NCBI GenBank assembly: GCA_032622095.1
Contig: CP136062.1
Location: forward strand, 140,448,351-140,512,350
DNA from: Siphonodentalium dalli
Lineage: Eukaryota > Mollusca > Scaphopoda > Gadilida > Siphonodentaliidae
DNA length: 64,000 bases
Direction of reading: 5' to 3'
Shown in pieces: positions 1 to 13,200 of the stretch (positions within the stretch are counted from its first letter, which is position 1; each line of letters starts with the position of its first letter). Below the pieces are notes generated by a model that saw only the letters and a program-made list of their open reading frames with translations, was not told the origin of the DNA and searched no databases. The position numbers and the translations under genes are program-made.

Positions 1-175
1 TGAAGAAACAACCATTCCATTGTATAATTTTTTTTAAATATGTAGGTGAATTCATTCACATGTGAATGGTTTTAAATACAGAAATCCTGGGAGACTTTGT
101 ATCACAGATTACAAGAATTTTTCCCTATTTGCAGTTGCCATGACTTTCAAAATCTCTACTTTATGCCATTTCCTA

Positions 176-389
176 CAGTAATGCCCTAGGTAATCGACTC
201 CTTAACCACAGCAGAATTATGGGTAATTTTTCAGGATTTAGTCGGCTATATGGCTTGTTGCCATTCATGAGAAAGCTCTCACTGAGAGCTTTCTGCTGAA
301 TGGCAACAAGCCATATTTCCAACTAAATCCTGAAAAAATTACCCATAATTCTGCTGTGGTTAAGGAGTCGATTATTTAGGGCATTACTG
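176..389. mobile_element. Family A palindromic MITE (TA-flanked), copy 1
   Basis: Near-perfect 214-bp palindrome with ends CAGTAATGCCCTA and its complement, TA on both sides (174-175, 390-391). Fits a Tc1/mariner-type MITE. Both arms contain ATGGCTTGTTGCCATTCAT. Confidence 0.85.
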
Positions 390-391
390 TA

Positions 392-1138
392 TCTCATACA
401 ACCAGCCACCATGTGGCCCGTATTTCTGCTTTAATTATTCTTTTGTGTGAGACTGATTTTCTTGTATTGAGAAATATGGTTTTGTCAACCTCAACCCACA
501 TGTTCTCAATTATCACACCGTTTATCTTGCCAGGCAAAATCTGCATATGGATGTGTATTTGTCCATATTCAACTTTCTACCTAATTTTAAGCTGTGAAGG
601 TTAGGATAGTCATTGACACTCAGAATTATTAAACTTGCAATTGTTCGCTGCTTTGTGTAAGTTCCTGAAAACTATTATCAGTCTTACCATGACATTCCAT
701 GTTCGTCTAGAAAATAGTATCATAAATAAGCACCTTAATCTTCTCGGAAACATTTTATACCATTGTTTGCAAATAATTGGTGTGTATATACATGTATGTA
801 ACAATAGCAGGGTAGACCATATCTTATATTTTATTAATTTAAGCTTCTGGACTACTTAAAATAAATCTCTGGCAGACATTAATTCCATACGTGTTGTGGC
901 ACATTCTGTATTTTCAATTGAAAAAACTATTTCGGTTTTGATCAACCTGTTGAGTTTAGTTTGTGTTTCAGGGTTGAACAGTTGATGACTTGGCACATCC
1001 TGGTATTGAATACAATTCTGTATGCCATTACCGCAATGATATATATTAAAATGTTGATATTTACCATAAAAATTTGTGTTTTGTTTTGTATCTCTGACTT
1101 GGGATTTATTTTTGGCGCCTGTTGACCAAGCATTGAAA
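392..1138. other. No gene seen
   Basis: AT-rich intergenic sequence. Short ORFs on both strands lack codon-like composition or homology that I can recognise. Confidence 0.5.
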
Positions 1139-1553
1139 TAGTGTGTCTGACATTTGCCGAATTAAGTCCCCAGAGGGTGAATTTAATGGCACTATCCTGC
1201 ACAGTGAGCTAGCATCACCAAATTCATCCTCTGGGAACCTAATTCTACTTATGCCTCAACTGCTATGGGAGACCTAGACCTAGGATCAGATTGAAGTTCC
1301 CCAATTGAAGTTGGTGATGTTCACCCATTGGGCACCTTTTTATCATTAAATTAGGGGATATAGAAACTGAAAGGAAAAAGTATCTAAAGCCAATGTTAAT
1401 TTGAGACTATAGATACTTCCCAGAAGATGAGACCTAAGCAGAATGAGGTCCCCAGAGGGTGAATTTTGTGATGCTACCTGCTGTGGGGGGGGGGGGGGTA
1501 GCATCACTAAATTCACCCTCTGTGGGCGTCATTATGCAAATGTCAGGCACACT
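1139..1553. mobile_element. Family E palindromic-end element, copy 1
   Basis: GTGTGTCTGACATTTGC start and GTCAGGCACACT end. Each end carries its own hairpin of CCCCAGAGGGTGAATTT. Includes a G14 run at 1485-1498. Confidence 0.7.
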
Positions 1554-1740
1554 ATACATAGAAATCAACTGTCATTTGAGGGATGTAATCCCTGTCTTCA
1601 TCCCCATCATGGTACGATATAAGAGAATTTCTAAATTGGCTTGAAGTAATGATGAGTGTTTGATCTCATGTTAAACTGATGTGTAATCCCTTATTTCAAT
1701 GGAGCTACCTGGCGCTAAAATGATAATTGTGAATTACTTA

Positions 1741-2092
1741 GTGAACGTTCAGACGACAAGAATCAATAGTAAGTGGAAGGATTTCCATCATAGGAAGTAA
1801 CCGATAGTTAGACTGCGCATGCTCACGTCAATATCGCAAGTAAAAAAATAATATCAAGCACTATTTTATTTTAGATTCAAAATCGTGGCATATCCTTGGA
1901 TACATCCACTTGCAGTCGTATGTACGTAAATATCTGGCTGGAAAGATCGCGGGGTAGTCAATCACATGCTTACGAACAACCTACGATGTTATCATGTACG
2001 ACGAGATCGCAATCATGTGAACAAACTATCCACGATTTTGTCGGACCCGATTCCTCCACTTACGATTGAATCGTGGTCGTCTGAACGTTCAC
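1741..2092. mobile_element. PIF/Harbinger-like MITE, 352 bp
   Basis: Terminal inverted repeats of about 37 bp starting GTGAACGTTCAGACGAC, flanked by the 3-bp TSD TTA at 1738-1740 and 2093-2095. TWA targets are typical of PIF/Harbinger. Confidence 0.75.
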
Positions 2093-2361
2093 TTACTGTG
2101 ACAGCTCATCAATATCTTATTTCAGATGTAAATGTTAAAGGTGGTTTCGATTAAATCTACCTGTTGTCCATTCAATATTAAGTTTATATCAAGGACGTGA
2201 CATCAGAATAGCTGGTAAAGGTATTGTAGTATAGTTGATCAAATGAATAACAAGGTTATTACTTGGTATCGGTATCAGGCTGATATGAAGTTACCTCGGC
2301 TGATATCAAACTAACCCAGTAAATAACATCTAATTATTCAGGGGGTAAAAATTTACATATA

Positions 2362-3028
2362 AGGCCAAAAAAAAGAGTGCTTTGGTTCTCGGGCAATTTA
2401 ATTTTTCAAATCAATGAGGGAGGAGGGTTTTATTTTTATTTTTTATTTTTTTCTGCGCATAGTAAGCATGGACAAAGATACCTTCCTCTGTCTAGTAATA
2501 ACCAGAAAGGTAGAGGGAACTGTTATGCATATAAACTCATTTAGTCTTAAATAAAAATGACATTGTACTACCAGTGTATGACTGGGATTACCTAACAATA
2601 TATAATGCCCCTGACATTAACTACTGTTATTGTTGTCTAAAAACTGATACCTCCCCATTCTAATATGTGATCCTGAATTTAGTCCTGTGCCTTTCAATTG
2701 TATAAAGTTACAATTAGTGTAAGTTGTTCACAATGACTAATTGTAAGAAGAGCATGAGGATCAGCTAATCATTTTCTTAATTGTAGTCATCTACTTCATG
2801 TTGTAAGCCTGCAAGTCACTTTTTAACACATTACATGTTAGAGCTCAATGCACACTAATATTCAACACATATCTGCTATGGACATGTTGATAAAAGAAAG
2901 AAAAAAAAAAAAGAAAAAAAAATTTGGTCATAACATCATGCAGGCATTGCAATAAAAAGGCCTAATGCGGCCCTTTTTATTCAATGTGGCGGGGCCTGAG
3001 AACCAAAACTTCTTCTTTTTTTTGGCCT
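2362..3028. mobile_element. Family J TIR element, copy 1
   Basis: Terminal inverted repeats of about 30 bp (AGGCCAAAAAAAAGAGTGC and near complement) around AT-rich sequence. It matches 53520-54205 over its whole length with moderate divergence. Confidence 0.65.
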
Positions 3029-3054
3029 AACAATTATTTATTTGTTTTGACGGC

Positions 3055-3840
3055 TTTTTAGCTCACCAGCCAGCTGCACCAGAGACAAAGTTTCAGCTTG
3101 AGCTATAGTCCGAGCTGCTCGACTGTCCGTCCAACTATTCTTTAAACATCTCCACAACCACAAGACCAATTGAGATCATATTTTGTGTGTATAGACCCTA
3201 TTTGTCTGCGATTCATACTTGTTCAAATGTTGTTGCCAATTAAAATAGGAGCTGAACCAGAGAAATAATTCCCAAAACATATTCTCTGGAACCATCATGC
3301 CTATTTAGCTTAAATATGATACAGAGGTTTTTTGTGATCCAGAATTGTTAAAACGAGATTGACAAGCCAAAAAGTTGCAGAACTGGGCACTTTTTCCCCC
3401 AATGAAATCACTGAAACTCGTTAGAACATCTCTGGAACCAACTGGCTAATTGTCTCCCAAAATAATTCAGATTACTATTGTAATCAGCAGCATCCTGTTT
3501 GGTTTGTCCGATTACTTGTTTTGAAGGTAACTCCAGTTCAAATTATCCGATCGAAACTTGTTATGAGAATGAACCATCACATTGAGGTGAAGTTTGATTC
3601 TGGTCATGGTCGAATAAATTTTGCCCCTTTATATGAGTTATGTCCCTTTTTTACTTAGAAATCAGTTATTGGGCTGTCTGGATGATAACTTGAACAATAT
3701 TGAACAGAATTCTTGATAATTGGTTGGTTCTATTTTGGTCATGGTCTGATGATTTTGGACTCAGTTATGTCCCTTTTTCGATATTGAAATCTAAATTTTT
3801 TGGTTGTCCAGATGATAACTGGGGCAAGTAATTGTCGAGA
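3055..3840 (+). repeat. Family F repeat, decayed
   Basis: Starts TAGCTCACCAGCCAGC and contains phrases of the family (AACATCTCCACAACC, TGGTCATGGTC) but no clear far end. Confidence 0.5.
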
Positions 3841-4241
3841 TGGAGTCATATTTTTGCCAAAATTTTACTACTTTGTTCTTAAAAAAGCCAACATCCCAAA
3901 AAGTCCCCAAGTATCAGGGGACATGGGGTCTGCAATATTTTATTAATTTGACATTTTTGTGTAAAGGTTGGGATTTAGGTTGCTCAAATGGGGTCAAGGA
4001 AGGCCCAGACACTGCGCTCATTGTTCACTGCTCACTGTTCCGTCCAACTCCACATGCCTTGGCGCAGAGGAGACTGAGCGCTGGGAACGAGTCAAGGTTA
4101 CTATGCCCCGTTTAATTTCTAAAGATCCATTTGAGGGTCAACCGTCAAAAAGGCAAGGCGCTAGTGTAATAAACACTTTTCCTTCTAAAGATTTTATTAA
4201 AAGTTTCCTTTACATAAATTTTTCCACCTGTTGATTCATGA

Positions 4242-4376
4242 TTAAAGGCCCACTTAATTTTCGAACCCCCAGATTACATTATATAAAATATATGCCATAT
4301 TATATACCATTTGAAAGAGGAAGTTCCAAAACATTGTATTATCAACTTATCCGGTGTAATAAACTGTGGACATGTT
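4242..4376. mobile_element. Family B TTAA element, terminal fragment
   Basis: Matches one end of the 23.3-kb copy in the opposite orientation: TTAAAGGCCCACTTAATTTT, then the block ACTTATCCGGTGTAATAAAC. Confidence 0.7.
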
Positions 4377-4377
4377 G

Positions 4378-6168
4378 TTAGCTCACCTGAGACAAAGTCT
4401 CCGGTGGAGCTATAGTCATCACTCCTCGTCCGTCCATCGTCTGTCCGTCCATCCATCCGTCAACAATTCTTTAAACATCTTCTCCTCTGTAACCATAAGA
4501 CCGAATGGGTTCATATTTGGTGTGGATGTTCCCTATGTGACTCTCATTCAGATTTGTTCAAATGAGGTCACTGGTCCAAATAGTTGCATAGCCAGGGCCA
4601 TAACTATCCCTCTATAGTAATTCTTAAAAAGTCTTCTTCTCAAGAACTATTGGGCCTATTTAGATTATATTTGATATGGAGGGTCCTTGGGTGACGCGGG
4701 TTCGGATTTGTTCAAATGGGGGCACTGGGTCATATATAGGCAGAGCCAGGGACATAACTCTTAAAAAAATAATAATAATAATTTGTTTTACATGTATATA
4801 TTTTTTTTCAAATTATAATTTTTTTTAATTTTAATATAGATTTAATTCCTTACTCATATTTAATTTTTTTTTTAACTTATTAGAACAAAATAACTAACAC
4901 CATTATAACAGCCATCAGGTTGACCACACCAAATTTGATTTAAATCAGTCTCAAATCCAGAACATGCAAACAGCAGACACTTAGATCTAAATGAGATATG
5001 AGCAGGGTTCCTGAGAAGACAGAATGTTTACTTATAGAAGTCACATTGTACTGGCTAATGTGATTAATGAGATGGCAGCATTAAAAAAATCTGCTTGGAG
5101 TGAAAGCTTTGTTGATTGATGTCTTAGAGACATCTGCCTGGTAGAGAGTTGTATATAAATGACCTGTTGCTTATGATAACAATCTAATTCCAAAGACAAG
5201 TGTGAATCTGACAGTTAGGTCATTATTTAAATACCCTTTCATGAGGGGAGCTCCCCTGGTGCAGCTTTGAAGATCATGTAACAGTGCATTCTCTTATATA
5301 TGCGAGCCTCCCATAGGGAGCCAGGGATATAACTCATCCATTCATTGTAATTCTTAAAACGTCTTCGTATCAAGAACCATCAGGCATATTCAGCTTATTT
5401 TTGGTATGGGTGACTGGGATTCAGATTTGATTCAGAATTGGATCACTGGGTCAAATAGGGGCAGAGCCATGGAAATAATTCTTTCCCTTAATAGTTATTA
5501 TTAAAACATCGTCTCAAGAACCATTTAGCATATATTTGGTATGGATAGTCCTTGGGTCACTGGTATTCATATTTGTTCAAATGGTGTCACCAGGTCAAAT
5601 ATGGGTGCAACCCTATTTTAATTCTTAAAATGGTTCCTCCTCGAGACCCACCAGGCCTATTTAGCTTATATGTAGTATGGAGGGTCTTTGTGTTACTTGG
5701 GACTGGGTTACTGATTTGTTAAAATGGGTTCAACCAGTCAAGAAATGACATTTGGTGTATATGGCCTATGGACAGTTGGGATCAAATCAAAATGTGTTTG
5801 ATTGCGGTCCACCTTTAAAAAGGGGGGGGGCATGTCAGGTTGGAACTTTGCAACAGTTATGATAGCTTGAGGTACCAGTTGTAAAATTCCAACATGTGCA
5901 AAGGAATTTTACGAACTTGGGGGTGTGTTTGCTTCATTGGGAGTGTGTTCACTTCAGTTAGGAGGGAGCAGTCTATGTAGGGTGGGGGTGATCAGGGCCA
6001 TGCAGCTGAAAATTTCAAAGTGAACACCCCACTGCTTAATGGAGACACACTAGCTACGTCCCTCTTTAGGAGTACTTGTTTTAAAGTGATTTTGACAAGT
6101 ACTATTTCTTGTGGTCTTCCTAGTCCCAGTCTTCTCAGTCTTTACAGTCTGGTGAGCGTCTCCACAGT
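4378..6168 (+). repeat. Family F repeat with GCTCACC/GGTGAGC ends
   Basis: Starts TTAGCTCACCTGAGACAAAG and ends AGTCTGGTGAGCG. The interior repeats every 150-200 bp a block like AACTCTTTCCCTCTATAGTA followed by a variant of TTCTTAAAACG and TCAAATAGGGGCAGAGCC. Contains a family C fragment at 5227-5325. Confidence 0.6.
5227..5325. repeat. Family C MITE fragment
   Basis: CCCTTTCATGAGGGGAGCTC, then ATTCTCTTATATATGCGAG: one end of family C. Confidence 0.6.
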
Positions 6169-6182
6169 CATTGACTGTCTTG

Positions 6183-6636
6183 TTTTTGTTGAGTTGCCAA
6201 TGCGTTTTGTCATCAAGGCCCACTTAATTTTCGAGTCTCCGATTATTTTTGTTATAGTGACTTGATATACGGTTTTAATAACAATCTATGCCATAAAATA
6301 TGATTAAAATACTATAATTCATCACTATTTGAAACATCTGTGTCTCTGGCACCCAAAATGCAACAGAATTCAAACTTTTTCAATGAAAGGGGAAGAACTC
6401 TATCTTTAATATATAGAGTTATTCCCCTGCATTGAAAATAATACTGATTTTTACTTCAATCTTGATGACAAAACGCATTGGCAACTCAACAAAAACAACA
6501 TATCCACAGTTTATTACACCGGATAAGTTGATAATACAATGTTTTGGAGCTTCCTCTTTCATATGGTACCGTATATAATATGGCATATATTTTCTATAAA
6601 GTAATGTGGGGGTTCGAAAATTAAGTGGGCCTTTAA
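6183..6636. mobile_element. Family B TTAA element with a duplicated inverted interior piece
   Basis: Ends AAGGCCCACTTAATTTTCGA and complement, right TTAA at 6633-6636. Just outside the left end, 6183-6214 is an inverted copy of the interior (GTTGAGTTGCCAATGCG), so the left junction is rearranged. Confidence 0.7.
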
Positions 6637-7074
6637 TGCAGCTCCCTCATGAAAGGGTTAAGGATAATTTGATAATTATATTATGCGTAATTAAATTTAA
6701 GCGTTATTATCTAATAAATGTGAATTTGGCTTCTGATAGAACTTATATCTTATCTGTAAATAGCACACTCATAATTGTGACTTCAAAGACAATTTCTACA
6801 GAGGAAACAAGAAAGAAAAAAATACAGGCAGCCTAGTAAATAAATATAAAGTAATTAGCCCCTACATGTAAGTAATATATACCACAACTGAGTGAACTGA
6901 CATCAGTGAAACACCCCAGTCAAGCAATTTCCGCTGAATATTGTTCAATTTACTTGCAGAACCAACAGTCGTTCCTGTGAATTGTAGAAGTTCGTTTCGG
7001 TTCCTGAGTTCCGAAATATTAAACTTAAGTGACCGATTTAAATCATTTCCGACCTGTCAAATAATTTTTTGAAC
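6637..7074 (+). promoter_or_regulatory. Presumed TERF promoter and 5' UTR
   Basis: Unique-looking sequence between the last upstream repeat and the TERF start codon. I see no clear TATA box or initiator. An in-frame TAA at 7039 rules out a longer N terminus in this exon. Confidence 0.35.
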
Positions 7075-7204
7075 ATGGCAGAAGGAAAAAGCGAATATAC
7101 GACGGTTTTAAATCGTTGGTTGCACGAATATTTCACGCATAAGATATGGGATGATTTCCAAATCGATGGGACAATCGAACTGGATCGACGTGAATTGATT
7201 GAAT
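7075..7204 (+). CDS. TERF1/TERF2: TERF exon 1 (start of TRFH domain)
   Basis: Begins MAEGKSEYTTVLNRWLHEYF. Two GT donors give the same phase (1): after 7204 or after 7216. The 7204 donor aligns without a gap to TRFH helix 2 as I remember human TRF2, so it is preferred; 7216 would add four residues. A 5' untranslated part probably precedes 7075. Confidence 0.75.
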
Positions 7205-10200
7205 GTAAAATTTACAGTAAATAACAGCGATGCAATTAGCGAAAGATTTTCGTGTATTATAAAAAGAAGCATATATTACATATCACAAAGAGAAAGCCTA
7301 CAGACCAATAAGTTTAAGTAGTATTGTGGGAAAATTGATGGAACGAGTCGTGACAACCCGTCTAATTTGGAAATCAGAGAGCAACAAGTGGCTCGATGAA
7401 GGTCAATACGCATACAGAAAATATAAAAGTACAACACAAGCCCTTCTTGAAATCACTGAGTTCGTTTCTGGCAATCAACAGTCCAACACACACTCAATTC
7501 TTACATTCATAGACTTTGAAGGAGCCTTCGATTCGGTTATGCGCAGAGGTGTTGTTTACAAACTCTTGGAGCTAGGTTTGAAAGGTCGCATAATGAAATA
7601 CATCACAGACTTTCTCTCTAACAGAAAAACAAAGAACATTGTTAATAATTTTCAAAGTGACCTAATTAATACTTCCATTGGAGTCCCGCAGGGTTCGGTC
7701 ATTAGCCCAATTCTCTTTGTATTGTATATATCAGAGCTAGGCGCAGCCACCAATTGTAAAATTGTCAAATACGCGGATGACGTCACTGTAATCAGTTCTG
7801 CGCAATCCCTTAGTAGTGCTGAAGACACAATGAATGACAGTCTGAAATCCATACATCGCTGGTGTAATAAGTGGCACATCTGCATCAATACTGACAAAAC
7901 TGATTTCATGCATATTCAACCAAAAAACTGTGCAAATCAGGATAGTTCCCTATCAATTCAGCTTGACAAGGGTTATCTGAAACAAGTACCTTCAAAAAAA
8001 CTTCTCGGTATCACCATAGACAGAGATTTATCATACAAGGAACACGTTGATATAACCATAAGCAAAGCTGCAAGTGCTATGAACAGGATAGGCCAACTCG
8101 TAAATCCTACCGGAGTGAGTACGGAGAAAGCCATAAAACTATATAAGGCAGTTGTTATTCCGATCCTAAGTTATGGATTCCCAGTATGGTGCACAATAAA
8201 TGATTCTCAGTTAAACAAACTTGAAAGTGCACAAAGATCGGCTTTGATCAGAGCGACTGGTGCTCTGTCTTCTACAAGTACTGTTTCTATGGAAGTGATA
8301 ACAAACACTACACCTCTAACTCTTATACTAAAAGAAATAGCCGCCACCGAATATCTCCGCATCCTTCGGAAAGCCGACAACTCTCAATTAAAACTAATGT
8401 TAAACAATGCCATGCTATTTCCCAACAAAAACACTCCCATGGCAAAACTCTATTCCTTTGGAAAATATCTGTTGGGTAACAAACTCGGCTCTATAGAAAA
8501 AGAACCAATATATCTCCCTGAAAGTGACGATTTCTGCACTTACGCCATCTACTCAACTCCTGAAACTGTACCAAACTCTAGTAATACATCTCAAGCAGCA
8601 TCTCTAGACATCGAAAGTAATGATAACTGTAAATTCCTACAGAGCACAGGTGGAAAAGACCTGATTATTTTTACGGACGGATCAGTGCTAAATAATGGAC
8701 ACAGTGGTTCTGCTGCCGTTATATACACTAGTGGCCTACTCAGCGATCCGGTTATCATAAGTGAACCTGTTCAATCTTCTGATGACAGTCTCAATGCTGA
8801 ACTTTATGGACTAAGACTGGGTCTAATATATGCCAAATCGTTTGTCAAAACAAAAAAGCTATCTGTAGCAACCATTGTTATCAGTGACTCAAAAAGTGCG
8901 TTACAGACAATATACAATCGAGACTATTATAAAGGTCACATAGATCACACTCGTGCATGTAACTCTCTAATAAATGATATTTTCAATGAAACGGGATCCA
9001 GGGTTATTCTGAAATGGATGAGAGGTCATACTAACATTACGGGTAATGATTTGGCAGACATTGCAGCAAAAGAAGCAGCTTCTACTGTCCCGCAAGCTTC
9101 TTTCACAGATCACTCTAATCTGAACTCTTTCAAAGAACATAAAAATGCAATAAAGGACTCTATTAAATGTAAGTGGCAAACCTCGTGGGACCTTTGTAAA
9201 ACTTCCCAGCACACTCAAGAATTGTTTCCAATAACTGGTATGAAGCCTACCAAATTCTCATTCTCTGACAGAGCCACGGAGGTGAAAGTTAACCGACTCA
9301 AGTTAGGTCACACTCTCCTAAATGAGCATATGTTCAAAATGAATCTTGTAGCCACACCGAAATGCTCTTGTGGTGAACAAGGAACTATACTACACTACAT
9401 TCTCAACTGCAGCTTAAACCAAGGGTACAGGGACATTCTGTTTTCTGATCTCACCGAAAGTCCGCAACTCCAGGATTCTATAAATGACAGCGGCATAACA
9501 ATAAAACTTCTCCTCGGACAATGCGAAGGACTGTCAGCAGATACAGAACTTCTTCGACATAAACTGGTTCACAACTTTGTCAGATCTTCAGGCATCAGTG
9601 TCTAAACAATGATATTATATATGTATATAACTCTCCCTTACCAGATAGAAGACGTCACACATACAGAGTATAGCACCTAGTGAATACAGCACCAGCAGTT
9701 AATGCACCAGTGACATTAATCAGCTACAGATGATTATGATGCCAACAACAACAACAGCATATATTATATTTTGCAAAAAAATGAAAAATGACTCAAACAT
9801 GAAATTGAAATAAAAAATTGAACACTTGACTCACTCTGGTCAGTCATTGACTGACTGAGTCAGGAAGGGCTAGAGCAGTCCATTGATGTACTCTTGAGTG
9901 CCTAATAAAAATGTCGCGTAACTGAATAATAGTACAGGGCGGAATAAACGTAGACTGGAAATATTAGTACCATACATCCCAACAAAACGCACCATCTGAC
10001 TGGTTTACTGATGCCATGGGACAGAAATAGTTTTGATGGATAGCCATGTCTGTGAATCTACAGTGTGCTGATCACTGTCAACAATCAAGAGTTCATTTAT
10101 CTATGAATAACACAATTTAAGATTGGTGAATTATTTCTTTTGGTTAATTTAATAAACGTACAGGACCATATAACGATCGTACAGGTGGGAATTTTACCTC

Positions 10201-13200
10201 GATTTTAATAATCGTACATGTATGTTTATTAGGCACTCAAGAGTAAACATATTTTATTCCAACCCTAATACATGTAACATATATCAGGGTTTCCGCTAGG
10301 GGTCGGGGGAATGGGTCCGGTAGCTGCTATGGGGGAAACCCAGTAAATAATTAAATATATGAAGACCAATTTATCTGTAATTTTGCCATTTACAGTACCG
10401 GCCGATGTATAAGTCGCAACTTTCTAAACCAATTTCCCTTATTAAAAACTTCCTGCGACTTATGGATCGGTATGTCATGAGGGGCATTTTTTATCAGGAT
10501 TTTGATCGGCGATCACAGGTAAGCAACAAGACAAAATGCCAGCGCAAACTAAATATAAAAAAGATGATAAATCCGATATTAGAAAAAAGAAATAAACAAA
10601 CCCATTCTCACTGTGTCTGTGTGTCTTTATTTTATTCCCTGTCTCACACATTTATATCAAATTATATGTATTATTATATGATAATTCAACTGCAAAAGAG
10701 CAGCAAAACATTGGGCGTCCTTGACCTTACTAATAATCGTGGACATGTGCATGATATTCAATGACTGCGGTATAATAGCTTTGATTAATATCTCTATTAT
10801 TGTGACACAGTTAACTGCACGTGTCTGCAAACTTCTACTAGATGACGTCACATCAGAATGTTTATCTAAGCCCGCAAGGGAACGAGCATTAGACAAACTT
10901 TTACTCTGAATGGGGCATTGACGCGAAGCCGCGAACATGTGCATGTTGCACAAAGATTCTTTAATGATGATCGCCATTAGCCCAAGCGTTTTCATGCTTC
11001 AGTTCGCGACAATGAGGCAACCACTAAATTAACGATCCATTGCCCTAAAACAACAGTAAGCCAAGTCGCAATTTTATATTACTATAAATGATACGATATT
11101 TGTGTGTTTCCTCATGCCTCAAATTATACACATGTTTTATAAAAGTTGGAATAATGATGAATAAATTAGTACAAACGCCAAGTCAATAGTCACGTCAAGA
11201 TAATAAATGAAGCAGTTTTTATGAAGTAAATTGAACCAATGATATCTCCCTTGATAGGGAATTCCCCACCAATCACATGGGGAAATCCCGTGGAACTATT
11301 TGTGGGGTGTCACTATTTATGGTTTGTTCATGCTGTAATTTTTTTTCTTCTGAAGATGGACTGTGTCGATTCCATTTGGTCATTATTAATGAAAATAGGA
11401 TTACATATCATATATAGCCTGACGAGACAGACAAGACTGAATAAGTTTTTAATAACGTCATTTATTTGTGTATGAGCGGGATTTCATGGCAAAGGTCGGC
11501 AGGGGGAATGGGTCCGGGCGGCGGACCCGCAGCCGGCATGGCGGAAACCCTGCATATATGAACATTTAACAAAAGATTTGACAATATAGTGTAGATAGGT
11601 GAATTAGAAAGGGGATAAACAACAAGCACAGGGGCTTTTTAAGTTTGCTTTCCTGGTCAATTCGTGATGCCCATGATACTGGAAATTGAGATAGCGACAC
11701 AAAATCCGACCGATACCATGTCAGATTTGAACCCTCAACTGTATCGAAGGTGTAGTTCAGAGACTGAGCCTCTAACTAACTGAGCTATCCACTCCCTCAA
11801 CACGACCACTTTTGCAGATTGCTGCTTCGAGCAGAAGGGTATTGGACTATGTTCATGAGTGAACAAAAATTAATTAAAAATGAGACAAATATAATATTTT
11901 GAGTAGGAGACGGGAAATGAAACCTCTTTTAATTATGGCATGGTGCTTTTTACAGGCATACTACATCTACCTGGTACCAAGAGTAAAGATAGACAGATAA
12001 AATCACAGCTGATTGCTCTTATGTGTCGAATATCTGATGGAGAGACATATAACCTTCACTACAGTGGCATATCTGGTGATTGTACAGTCCTGGAAGAGCT
12101 ACTCAACACATTCAGATATGTCGATGGTTATTGCAAATGTATGTTTGGCATAGAGGCTGGAGACTTATCGAGAGAAATCAAGCAACAGGTATTAACATGG
12201 TCCTATAATCTTACATAGCTGAGCCAAATAGCACAATTTTAGCATGTTAAGGGGAAACACACACATGGTTGCCACTAGTACACTCATTTCCCTTCCAAAG
12301 TAATACCTCATAACAACTTAAGTAAAAACAGTATCAGATTGGCCATAAACTCAGACCATCATTTATAATAATTATAATCTTGATAATAGCTTGGAAACAA
12401 ATGTTGAAAATGCAAATGCTTGATATCGGATTGTAATTCAAGTCGCTGAAACACGCATTCTGATTGACCGGGAGCTGCTAATTTTATTTTTCGATTCACC
12501 AGCATCGGCCGCTGATCAGAGAACAAATTTTGAATGGAGCACGATGTCATTGACAAATTACAACATGCATATAACAAGTTACAGTGCTGCCAGGTATCGC
12601 ATAATTGAGTCAAATGGAACATTATTTACTATAGACACTGTTATAAACAGGAAATTGTTGTGGCGCTGTTACAAGTAAACACAAGAAACGTGCCCGGAGA
12701 TTTGATCACCAAAAAAAAGATTGTCTCATTTCAAGTAATGTTGATAAAAAGATCTTTTCTTGCAGTTTCTTTTAAAAATTTTGGTGGATTGAATTTCGTT
12801 GGAGATAAACATACCCTGTTTCATTGAATATTCTGGTATTCGAGCATTAAAACAGTTTGTGGGCAAGCCTGCTTATGGTGTGTATTTAATAGTAGTATGT
12901 AACTATTTGTTAGTATTAAGCATTTAATAGCAATTATTTATTTTGTTTCAGGCAGTGTATGTATGCTGCAGGGCAGATGATTTTGATATGGCTCAGACTG
13001 TGTTTACTAGGCAGTTTAAAAATGCTGAAGATGAGAAACCAGAACCCAAACACGTATGGCTAGTTAATTTATATTTCTAAGTTCGGTATTGTTCTAGTTT
13101 GATCCCTGAAGTTAAGCAATGGTGGCCTCAGTTAGCTATGGGATTAAAAACATAGCAATATTTACCGTTTAGTGAGACAATGTCAGGGTAAAATGCTAGA

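Noticed and set aside
11700-11798. tRNA gene on the - strand
   Set aside because: A and B boxes are present, but the acceptor and anticodon stems do not pair, so a SINE fits better.
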